The position numbers and the translations under genes were made by a program. Of a DNA stretch of 5,663 nucleotides, positions 1 through 5,663 are shown piece by piece. The notes beneath the pieces are model-generated. The model did no database searches. It had not been told where the DNA came from and was given only the letters and a program-made list of their open reading frames with translations. The DNA is taken from NCBI GenBank assembly GCA_001509335.1, contig LGGY01000195.1, positions 1 to 5,663 of the forward strand. The letters run 5' to 3'. The DNA is from Fidelibacterota bacterium 46_43 (GTDB lineage Bacteria > Fidelibacterota > Fidelibacteria > Fidelibacterales > Fidelibacteraceae). Position 1 is the first letter of the stretch, and each line of letters opens with the position of its first letter.

Positions 1-386
1 TATTGGGTCTGACCTTCATCCCATCGTCAGCCATTACATTGTTTTTAGCGCTTTTAATTGGCCCGTTCCAAGCCGCCCTTTTTGCCACGCTGGGAAATAC
101 GCTTTCGGCCCTGGTCGGGTACAAAGTTGGCCAAACCTTAGGCGATATTCTTAATTTCGAGGAAAAAAAGAAAAACCTGCCCTTTAATCTGGGGAAACTG
201 CCCATTGATTCCCCATATATCCTCTTGTTCGGCCGTTTAATTCCCGGCGGCGTGAGGGGATTAAGTTACGTAGCTGGTGCATACCAGGTTCCGATGAAGC
301 TTTACCTGCCAACGACCCTCACCATGGCTTTATTGAGCGCGTTTTTCATCGCCTTTGGTGGTGAGACACTGATTAGTCTGATTTAA
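1..386 (+). CDS. DedA/VTT-family integral membrane protein, 3' part only
   Basis: This is the C-terminal part of a polytopic inner-membrane protein; the gene begins left of the window. The frame is already open at the edge, so the TTG at position 3 is probably an internal Leu codon and not the start. About 127 residues are visible. They match the VTT (DedA / TVP38-TMEM64) pattern: a hydrophobic segment with 'IPSS' near its beginning, a Gly-rich helix ending in 'GNTLSALVGYKVGQTLG' (visible residues 31-47), a charged loop (EEKKK, 53-57), then 'GRLIPGGVRGLSYVAGAYQVP' split as GRLIPGG (77-83) and VRGLSYVAGAYQVP (84-97), equivalent to the family's Arg/Pro/AG motif, and a final membrane helix (about 101-120). 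Family members are implicated in membrane phospholipid or undecaprenyl-phosphate transport and membrane homeostasis; the substrate here cannot be read from sequence. The stop is TAA at 384-386. The family call is fairly secure, the subfamily is not. Confidence 0.8.
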   Translation, partial: LGLTFIPSSAITLFLALLIGPFQAALFATLGNTLSALVGYKVGQTLGDILNFEEKKKNLPFNLGKLPIDSPYILLFGRLIPGGVRGLSYVAGAYQVPMKLYLPTTLTMALLSAFFIAFGGETLISLI

Positions 387-489
387 TCTCCACTCACAGT
401 CCAAATAGGTCCTTTATTGTTTCGTGGCAAAATTACGATGAGCATCATATATATCCCCGATAGATTTTCGGATTAACAAAAAAACAATA
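387..489. other. Intergenic gap, no gene found
   Basis: This 103-base AT-rich gap separates the DedA-type gene from the phosphodiesterase-like gene. I see no convincing hairpin followed by a T run and no clear Shine-Dalgarno sequence before the ATG at 490, where the upstream bases are an A-rich run. In the frame of the downstream gene a TGA at 439-441 closes the reading frame, so that gene cannot begin farther left than 442. Confidence 0.6.
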
Positions 490-2547
490 ATGAAGTACAG
501 ACAGCCGATCCGACAAACCCTAATTATTATCTTCATCCAGAGTATAACGATGGTGTTATTGGGATTGTTGCTCCCAGGTTTGGTAATCGAATCCATTCTC
601 TCAGCTATCGGGATTGCCATCATCTTTTTACTCTCACAATCTTTGTACTGGCAGCTGTTCATCCTGTTTTTCTCACATCTGCCAGGCTGGTTGTTTCCGA
701 CGATCTCAACAGTCATCACCGTCAGTGTGCTCACCTATCTGGGCAACCAGATTCCAGGCATTTTAATTGTTGACTTCCAAGCCGGGTTATGGATCGTCTT
801 CACCCTCACAGCGGTGACCGTGGTGGTAGAAAGCTACATGGCCTTAGATATCGATCAAGCCTTCGATCGGTTCATTTCCAGAAGGGTGATCTCAAAAAGA
901 GGTCAACCGAAAACGACCGATGTCCCAGGAATTTTGTTCGTCGAACTGGATGGAGTCAGTGAAGATGTTCTTCAAAAAGCCATTGAAAACGGCCGTATGC
1001 CCACCTTGAATAGCTGGCTTGAGCAGGGCTCACACCATCTCACCGCCTGGGAGACAGATTTTTCTTCGCAAACCGGGACAATCCAGGCCGGCATTCTGCT
1101 GGGTAATAATGAGAACATCCCCGCCTACCGCTGGTGGGACCGAAAAAAACAAAAGACCTTCCGGTCGAGCAGCTTTTGGGATGCCGCCGAAATTGAGAAG
1201 GAAAGAACTAATGGCAGGGGCTTGCTATCTCAAGGCGGCGCATCACGCGCCAACGTGTTCTCAGGGGATGCCAAGGAAACCCTTTTTACGATCAGCAAAA
1301 TACTGGATCGGGAGCATGAAACTGCGCCTGGATTGTACTTCTATATCCTTAACCCCATGATCATCTTTCGCATGCTGACACAATTTATTTTCAGTGTTTT
1401 CAGAGAGTGGGCACAATCACTCTACCAGCGCCTGCGCCGTGATAAAGATGCGATCAATGAAAGGAATTTCTTGTATGCTTTCGTCCGGGCAGCCGATTGT
1501 CAGATCTTTCACGCCCTGACCACCTATGTGGTCATTGGTGATATCTTACGCGGCCTGCCTGCCATCTATGCTTCACTGACAGGTTATGATAACGTCAGTC
1601 ACTATACCGGTGTCGAATCTACGGAGGCATTTCAAACTCTGGAAGAGATTGACCGTTTCATCAATCGGCTTGAACGCGCTGCCAGGCTCGCTCCTCGCCC
1701 CTATGAAATTGTGCTGCTTTCCGACCATGGGCAGAGCCACGGGGGTCCATTCAAAAAAGCGCATGGCATCACGTTGAAAGATTTGGTCAACCGTGCTATT
1801 GATGAAAAGAAGAAGGTCTTTTACGCATTCGATGACAATGAATTGCTGGATAAATTCGATGCCTTCTTGCAGGACACCTTGCGCAGTAAACCGCGCACAA
1901 ACCAGGTTTTGCATCATTTCATCTCCCGAATCACCCATGAGAGTATGCAAAAGGGCTTATCTAAGAAGAAATCTGACACCGTCGATCAGAGCCCGATATC
2001 AATCATAGATGCCCCCCTGGTGGTGTTTGGTTCCGGCTGCACTGGGCTGATCTACTTCACCGAATCAGAACAGCGGCTAACCCTGGAAGTGATCCAAAAT
2101 TATTATCCCAATCTCATCGTTGAATTAATCAACCACCCCGGGATTGGCTTCCTCGTTGTCAACAGTATCTCGTGGGGAGATGTCGTTATGGGCAAAGATG
2201 GCCTGTATTTCCTTGCCAGCGACACCTTCGAAGGTATCAATCCCTTGGCGGATTATTCGCCAAATGTACCTGGCCTTTTGCGGCGAGAATGCAGCTTTAG
2301 CAACTGCCCGGATATCATCGTCAACACCCAATATGATCCCCATACCGGCAAGTTGACCGGGTTTGAAAATCAGATCGGTCATCACGGTGGCGTGGGCGGA
2401 CCCCAAAGTTTTCCTTTTTTGATGTATCCCAGCCAATTTGACGACAGCGCGCTGCCTATCGTGGGCTCCGAGCCGCTGTTTGATATGTTAATGTCCTGGC
2501 GAAAAACGCTGCAGGACCTCAATAATTTACCGCAATCGCAAAATTAA
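490..2547 (+). CDS. Holin-like membrane domain fused to alkaline-phosphatase-superfamily phosphodiesterase
   Basis: Residues 9-118 form about four membrane segments resembling the small 'phage holin family' domain (PF04020-like, with the typical IPGI...DFQAG segment at 88-99). Residues about 146-672 are a metal-dependent alkaline phosphatase / nucleotide pyrophosphatase fold. Visible active-site elements are: ELDGV with metal ligand D154; SSQTGTIQAGILLG (192-205) with T195 as likely nucleophile; DNVSH with D367 and H371; SDHGQSHGG with D412 and H413; and GHHGG with H631 or H632. A complete two-metal site is therefore plausible. The family should hydrolyse phosphate mono- or diesters at or near the membrane; the substrate is unknown. 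A further hydrophobic stretch lies at about 282-304. Despite the domain name this is not a lysis protein. Start: ATG 490 is the first possible ATG after the in-frame TGA at 439, although it has no clear ribosome binding site; ATG 550 would cut into the first membrane helix. Similar fusions are known in Actinobacteria and Chloroflexota (recalled, not searched). Confidence 0.85.
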   Translation: MKYRQPIRQTLIIIFIQSITMVLLGLLLPGLVIESILSAIGIAIIFLLSQSLYWQLFILFFSHLPGWLFPTISTVITVSVLTYLGNQIPGILIVDFQAGLWIVFTLTAVTVVVESYMALDIDQAFDRFISRRVISKRGQPKTTDVPGILFVELDGVSEDVLQKAIENGRMPTLNSWLEQGSHHLTAWETDFSSQTGTIQAGILLGNNENIPAYRWWDRKKQKTFRSSSFWDAAEIEKERTNGRGLLSQGGASRANVFSGDAKETLFTISKILDREHETAPGLYFYILNPMIIFRMLTQFIFSVFREWAQSLYQRLRRDKDAINERNFLYAFVRAADCQIFHALTTYVVIGDILRGLPAIYASLTGYDNVSHYTGVESTEAFQTLEEIDRFINRLERAARLAPRPYEIVLLSDHGQSHGGPFKKAHGITLKDLVNRAIDEKKKVFYAFDDNELLDKFDAFLQDTLRSKPRTNQVLHHFISRITHESMQKGLSKKKSDTVDQSPISIIDAPLVVFGSGCTGLIYFTESEQRLTLEVIQNYYPNLIVELINHPGIGFLVVNSISWGDVVMGKDGLYFLASDTFEGINPLADYSPNVPGLLRRECSFSNCPDIIVNTQYDPHTGKLTGFENQIGHHGGVGGPQSFPFLMYPSQFDDSALPIVGSEPLFDMLMSWRKTLQDLNNLPQSQN

Positions 2548-2819
2548 CACATCCTGCCAGTGTTTTTACTTAACGTATTAATTACCCGACTTTATATACC
2601 TCTAGAAAAAGGGTCATAACAATCCCGGGGTTCTAAGGGAGATAATATTGTTCAAACCCAAACGCCGGTAGATACATTTTTTTAGTAAATAGATTTAATC
2701 TCCAAAAGAAGATACAACCTTTCCTCAATTTTTCTTCACCCTGCAAAAATGTCCCTTCCCCTATCAAATTATTCCCGCTAAAGTTAAATTTTCATGTAAA
2801 ATAAAGTTATCACCAGGAG
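2548..2819. other. AT-rich intergenic region before ppk2
   Basis: This stretch, 290 bases if ppk2 starts at 2838, contains no supported gene on either strand. A five-base-pair AACAC/GTGTT hairpin overlapping the stop codon (2546-2564) is followed by a run of Ts (2563-2567); it is a weak terminator candidate at best. There is a seven-T run near 2678 without a good stem before it. The right end carries a possible promoter and the ribosome binding site of ppk2. A transcription break between the phosphodiesterase gene and ppk2 is likely from the spacing alone. Confidence 0.55.
2797..2802 (+). promoter_or_regulatory. Possible -10 box for ppk2
   Basis: TAAAAT matches the sigma-70 -10 consensus at five of six positions and lies about 36 bases before the chosen ATG, giving a plausible short leader. 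A TG precedes it directly. No good -35 hexamer is visible at 16-18 bases upstream, so the call is tentative. Confidence 0.25.
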
Positions 2820-2826
2820 ATGAAAT

Positions 2827-2831
2827 GGAGG
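2827..2831 (+). promoter_or_regulatory. Strong ribosome binding site that sets the ppk2 start at 2838
   Basis: GGAGG lies six bases before ATG 2838, near-ideal spacing. The upstream in-frame ATG at 2820 has an AGGAG directly abutting it (2815-2819), too close for normal initiation, and would add only six residues (MKWRIT) ahead of the GGAGG-driven start. The shorter protein is therefore preferred. Confidence 0.75.
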
Positions 2832-2837
2832 ATCACG

Positions 2838-3752
2838 ATGGGCATCAATGGGGATACTCAAGCAGAAAAAATGAAGTCGGATGATCAACCTCAAGAAGCA
2901 GTGATAGAAACCACTGATGAAGAACAAAATACATCAGTACCAGAAGAACAGCCCGAGGAAAATCGCCCGAGCAAGAAGAAACTGAAGAAGAAATTTTACG
3001 AACAGGAATTAAGCCGCCTTCAGGTTGAACTTGTTAAGCTCCAGGAATGGGTCAAGCATAAGGGCTTGAAGGTGGTGGTTGTTTTTGAAGGACGGGATGC
3101 AGCAGGCAAGGGGGGTGTGATCAAACGCATCACCCAGGTTCTTAACCCCCGTTATGCGCGGGTGGTTGCCCTGGGCGTGCCAACCGAACGAGAAAAAACG
3201 CAGTGGTATTTTCAACGCTATGTTGCCCACCTGCCAGCCTCAGGCGAAATCGTGCTCTTCGACCGGAGCTGGTACAACCGTGCAGGTGTAGAACGCGTGA
3301 TGGGATTCTGCACGGATGATGAATATTGGGAATTCATCCGCAGCTGTCCAGAATTTGAACGCATGCTGGTACGATCTGGCATTATCCTCATCAAATACTG
3401 GTTCTCAGTCAGTGATGCGGAACAGGAAAAACGATTTACTGCCCGTTTGAAAGATCGAACCAAACGATGGAAATTGAGCCCCATGGACGTAGAAGCTCGC
3501 AGCCGATGGGTTGAATATTCCAAAGCCAAGGATGTCATGATGCAGTACACCGACATTAGCCAGGCGCCCTGGTACGTCGTCAATGCGGATGACAAGAAAA
3601 GGGCACGGTTGAACTGTATCTCACACTTATTGAGCAAAATACCATACAACGATCTCACCCCACAAAAAGTGGAACTGCCAGCACGCCAGGAAAACCCGGG
3701 TTACGTTCGTCCGCCATATGAAAAACAAAATTTTGTGCCCGAAATCTATTGA
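2838..3752 (+). CDS. ppk2: Polyphosphate kinase 2, class I type
   Basis: This cytoplasmic enzyme transfers phosphate between inorganic polyphosphate and nucleoside di-/triphosphates; class I members favour making ATP or GTP from the diphosphate. With the start at 2838 the product is 304 residues (an in-frame ATG at 2820 would give 310). Residues 1-45 are an acidic, low-complexity tail ending in a Lys-rich patch (SKKKLKKK, about 45-52). The P-loop kinase core follows: Walker A GRDAAGKG (85-92), a Walker B-like segment EIVLFDRSWYNR (137-148, with D142), the family block AGVERVMGF (149-157), and a lid with RWKLSPMD (210-217). WVEYSKAKDVM and APWYVVNADDKKRARLN also match single-domain PPK2. All core catalytic motifs are intact. 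The N-terminal tail is longer than the minimal kinase needs and probably disordered. The M20 gene follows after 56 bases on the same strand, so co-transcription is possible but no functional link is evident. Confidence 0.95.
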   Translation: MGINGDTQAEKMKSDDQPQEAVIETTDEEQNTSVPEEQPEENRPSKKKLKKKFYEQELSRLQVELVKLQEWVKHKGLKVVVVFEGRDAAGKGGVIKRITQVLNPRYARVVALGVPTEREKTQWYFQRYVAHLPASGEIVLFDRSWYNRAGVERVMGFCTDDEYWEFIRSCPEFERMLVRSGIILIKYWFSVSDAEQEKRFTARLKDRTKRWKLSPMDVEARSRWVEYSKAKDVMMQYTDISQAPWYVVNADDKKRARLNCISHLLSKIPYNDLTPQKVELPARQENPGYVRPPYEKQNFVPEIY

Positions 3753-3808
3753 ACGCCGATCGGATATCCAGGCACTTCAACCCATTTTTCAGGTCTTGAT
3801 TTAACTGC

Positions 3809-5047
3809 ATGCACATCAATCAAGCGCTGGCAGCGCGCATCAAAGCAGAATCAAGGGATGCTTTTGCCTTCATGCGTCAAATCCGACGTGATCTTCACAC
3901 TCACCCGGAATTATCTGGGGACGAATCCTGGACAGCTGCATACCTCGCAAATGCATTGGATAAATTAGGGCTTGAGGTGCATCGAAATATCGGTGGACAT
4001 GGTTTGTTTGCTGATCTGGTCACCGACCCCAGTAAGCCCATGGCAGCCTTCAGGGTGGATATGGACGCCCTGCCAATCGCTGAAGTCAACAAAGTCCCAT
4101 ACCGCTCAAAATTTCCCGGCATAATGCATGCCTGTGGTCATGATGCCCACAGTGCCATCGGCGTGGCTACAGCAGCAATAATGACCAAACTCTCAAACGA
4201 AATCCCCGGAAATCTTCGCTTTATCTTCCAGCCAGAGGAGGAACAAATCACAGGCGCCTTGCGTATGATCCATGCAGGTGTTTTAACGAGGCCAGTTCCG
4301 AAAGCCATTTTTGGCTTACATGTCGCACCGCTCCCTGCCGGTAACATCGCATGGACGGATGGCTTATTCCTCGCCGGGTTTGACCACTACCTGGCAAGCA
4401 TTTCACCCAAAGAAGACGCGTCACTTTCATACCCTGACCTGGATGCTGTCGCAAAACGCTGCTGCAGGGCAATCCAACACTTTAATCAATGGCAGCTGCC
4501 GGAAACCTGGCAGGAAATGCAGGACTTTTGGCAGCTCCTTAAATCACCTCCCAAAACCCTTCAAGATTTTATCGTTTATGATGCTTCCCTGTCGGACGAA
4601 AACCCGGAAGCCTGGTATGGGCAGTTTGGCATTGGTGTGAAAGCTGCTACGCCTCACTTGCGGCGCGCTGCCCTGGGGCGAATTCGAGCAGCATTGAGCA
4701 GAATTTGCAAACTTGCACAAACAAATTATCACATCGAACCTGTGGGATCAATGATGGATATGCAGAATGATGCCCAACTGGTCCAATCCGTTTTGCCAGC
4801 ACTCAAAGATTCTTTAGGAGAAAGCCACCTGATTCATCTGAAGGCTGCTTTTCCCTTCAACTGTGAAGATTTCGCATACTACACGAAAGAAATTCCCGGA
4901 GCAATGTTTTGGCTTGGCGCAGGAAACCCGGAAGAGAAAAAATTCGCCATATTACACACACCTGATTTTGACATAGATGAAAGCAGCCTCGTCACCGGTA
5001 CCACGGCAATATCAAACATATTGATAGAAGCGCTGAACTTGAATTGA
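3809..5047 (+). CDS. M20-family metal-dependent amidohydrolase/peptidase with divergent lid domain
   Basis: This is a 412-residue, probably cytoplasmic di-metal hydrolase of the M20 (aminoacylase / hippurate hydrolase-like) group, which cleaves N-acyl amino acids or small peptides. Catalytic-domain signatures are complete: RRDLHTHPELSGDE (26-39), RVDMDALPI (82-90), HACGHDAHS (107-115) giving ligands C109 and H111, QPEEE (141-145) with catalytic E144 and ligand E145, GLHV with H171, CEDFAYY (352-358) and LHTPDFDIDE (382-391) with ligand H383. The intervening lid/dimerisation region (about 190-312) is unusual: the usual GGHGAxPH, NVIPD and GTxR motifs are not recognisable, and a segment rich in Trp and Gln (225-270) takes their place. 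Substrate class is therefore uncertain. Start: an in-frame TGA at 3797-3799 excludes anything much earlier, and ATG 3809 leaves a normal N-terminal helix. Its ribosome binding site is poor (AGG 15 bases upstream), which fits translation after ppk2 on a shared transcript. Confidence 0.9.
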   Translation: MHINQALAARIKAESRDAFAFMRQIRRDLHTHPELSGDESWTAAYLANALDKLGLEVHRNIGGHGLFADLVTDPSKPMAAFRVDMDALPIAEVNKVPYRSKFPGIMHACGHDAHSAIGVATAAIMTKLSNEIPGNLRFIFQPEEEQITGALRMIHAGVLTRPVPKAIFGLHVAPLPAGNIAWTDGLFLAGFDHYLASISPKEDASLSYPDLDAVAKRCCRAIQHFNQWQLPETWQEMQDFWQLLKSPPKTLQDFIVYDASLSDENPEAWYGQFGIGVKAATPHLRRAALGRIRAALSRICKLAQTNYHIEPVGSMMDMQNDAQLVQSVLPALKDSLGESHLIHLKAAFPFNCEDFAYYTKEIPGAMFWLGAGNPEEKKFAILHTPDFDIDESSLVTGTTAISNILIEALNLN

Positions 5048-5229
5048 TAAGTGCTTTGCCTGGAATTAATACCCCCAAAAACCTGTTGCAAATCTATCAT
5101 TTGTTAATAATTTTGTGGTAACCTTCATAAAATTGCAGAAAAACAACACATAATCTCAGGTGAATCCATCCTCATCACGGTACACTTAAACTTGAGCTTA
5201 TGACCAGAACCTGAAAGTTAGGAGCAAAT
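5048..5229. other. AT-rich intergenic region before the S41 gene
   Basis: This 182-base gap has no supported gene. It holds a short AU-rich inverted repeat, CAAAT/ATTTG with a five-base loop (5089-5103), not followed by a clean T run, and a CATAAT hexamer (5149-5154) that resembles a -10 box but lacks a well-spaced -35. The S41 gene probably has its own promoter here, but I cannot place it with confidence. Confidence 0.5.
5220..5224 (+). promoter_or_regulatory. Ribosome binding site of the S41 peptidase gene
   Basis: AGGAG lies five bases before ATG 5230. This fixes the start of the downstream partial gene and supports its reality even though its stop codon is outside the window. Confidence 0.75.
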
Positions 5230-5663
5230 ATGGAAAATAAAGGTTTGAAATCCTGTTTATTGGTTGGTGTAGGAATCATCCTAATTGTCGGAATATTCTC
5301 AGCCGGTGTTGGCGCGGGCTATTTTGCTCAAAGACTCTTAAATCCTGCGGCGATTGTTTCTGAGCCGATTCAATGCCCACCCTGTCGAGAAACAAGTATC
5401 ACACTGCCACCAGGTCAGGAGAGCACAGAAGAAATTTTACGATGCCCCGAATGCCCATACATTGATCCCTCAGGATCAACCCCTGAAGAATACCAGAAAT
5501 TGTTTGCACCCTTCTGGGAAACTTGGGAAATTGTTCATGAAGAATACGTGGATCAACCAGTCGATGACCTGGCATTAATGCGCGGCGCGATTGAGGGCAT
5601 GCTTGGTGCTCTTGGTGACCGACACACTTCTTACATGAACCCTGATGAATTTGAACAGGCAAA
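5230..5663 (+). CDS. Membrane-anchored S41 (C-terminal processing) peptidase, N-terminal part
   Basis: The frame stays open from ATG 5230 to the right edge (144 complete codons). Residues 9-33 are one hydrophobic segment (signal anchor or uncleaved signal peptide) after a short Lys-containing N-terminus, so the rest should lie outside the cytoplasm. Residues 34-85 form a linker with two CxxC pairs, C49/C52 (CPPC) and C72/C75 (CPEC). From about residue 91 the start of the S41 fold appears: FWETWEIVHEEYVD (95-108), then LMRGAIEGMLGALGDRHTSYM split as LMRGAIEGMLG (116-126) and ALGDRHTSYM (127-136), then NPDEFEQA (137-144). This is the characteristic helical lead-in before the PDZ domain of CtpA/Prc-like proteases, which degrade or trim proteins at their C-termini in the cell envelope. 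The PDZ domain and the catalytic Ser/Lys lie beyond the window, so activity cannot be judged. Overlapping frames on both strands in 5354-5662 are shadows. Confidence 0.85.
   Translation, partial: MENKGLKSCLLVGVGIILIVGIFSAGVGAGYFAQRLLNPAAIVSEPIQCPPCRETSITLPPGQESTEEILRCPECPYIDPSGSTPEEYQKLFAPFWETWEIVHEEYVDQPVDDLALMRGAIEGMLGALGDRHTSYMNPDEFEQA

Noticed and set aside
490..850. Phage holin, suggesting a prophage
   Set aside because: The holin-like domain is the N-terminus of a large phosphatase-fold enzyme, and no phage genes surround it.
1573..1950. 125-codon minus-strand frame inside the phosphodiesterase gene
   Set aside because: It lies opposite the SDHGQSHGG catalytic region of a well-supported gene and shows no recognisable domain; a shadow.
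2546..2567. AACAC/GTGTT hairpin with T run at the end of the phosphodiesterase gene, as an intrinsic terminator
   Set aside because: The stem has only five base pairs, a nine-base loop and a short five-T tail; too weak to call.
3218..3658. 146-codon minus-strand frame opposite ppk2
   Set aside because: It overlaps the conserved PPK2 core, has no ribosome binding site that I can see and no recognisable protein family.
3756..3763. CCGATCGG perfect eight-base palindrome between ppk2 and the M20 gene
   Set aside because: It has no loop or T run, is not repeated elsewhere in the window, and one 8-mer palindrome is expected by chance.
490..5047. A single functional operon linking phosphodiesterase, PPK2 and M20 hydrolase as a polyphosphate- or nucleotide-based system
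   Set aside because: The 290-base gap before ppk2 and the unrelated chemistry of the M20 enzyme argue against it; shared strand alone is weak evidence.
5089..5103. CAAAT/ATTTG inverted repeat after the M20 gene, as a terminator
   Set aside because: The stem is short and almost entirely A/T, and the following bases are mixed A and T, not a T run.

Overview
The window is a chromosomal stretch of moderate base composition with five protein-coding genes, all on the + strand, and no visible mobile element, CRISPR array, tRNA or rRNA. In order they are: the 3' end of a DedA/VTT-type membrane protein gene; a 685-residue protein joining a holin-like membrane domain to an alkaline-phosphatase-superfamily catalytic domain; a class I polyphosphate kinase 2; an M20-type amidohydrolase/peptidase with a strongly altered lid domain; and the 5' end of a membrane-anchored S41 (C-terminal processing) peptidase that runs off the right edge.

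The organism is most likely a free-living bacterium. The holin/phosphatase fusion, the style of the S41 N-terminus (one membrane anchor, then a 'LGDRHTSYM' segment) and the roughly even base composition suggest Chloroflexota, perhaps Anaerolineae. This is an inference from remembered family resemblance; no marker gene is present to prove it.

Layout: DedA end (to 386); 103-base gap; phosphodiesterase-like gene (490-2547); 290-base AT-rich gap with a possible promoter just before ppk2; ppk2 (start best placed at 2838 because of a strong ribosome binding site); 56-base gap; M20 gene (3809-5047), close enough to be co-transcribed with ppk2; 182-base AT-rich gap; S41 gene from 5230 with its own good ribosome binding site. 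The genes do not form an obvious single pathway. Membrane maintenance (DedA), phosphoester hydrolysis, polyphosphate/nucleotide energetics and peptide or amide hydrolysis look like neighbouring housekeeping functions.

I did not find a clear undescribed multi-gene system. The points most worth a second look are the M20 protein, which keeps all metal ligands but has lost the canonical lid-domain signatures; the predicted cytoplasmic placement of the phosphodiesterase domain, behind a 118-residue stretch without Lys or Arg; and the paired CxxC motifs between the membrane anchor and the protease domain of the S41 protein.
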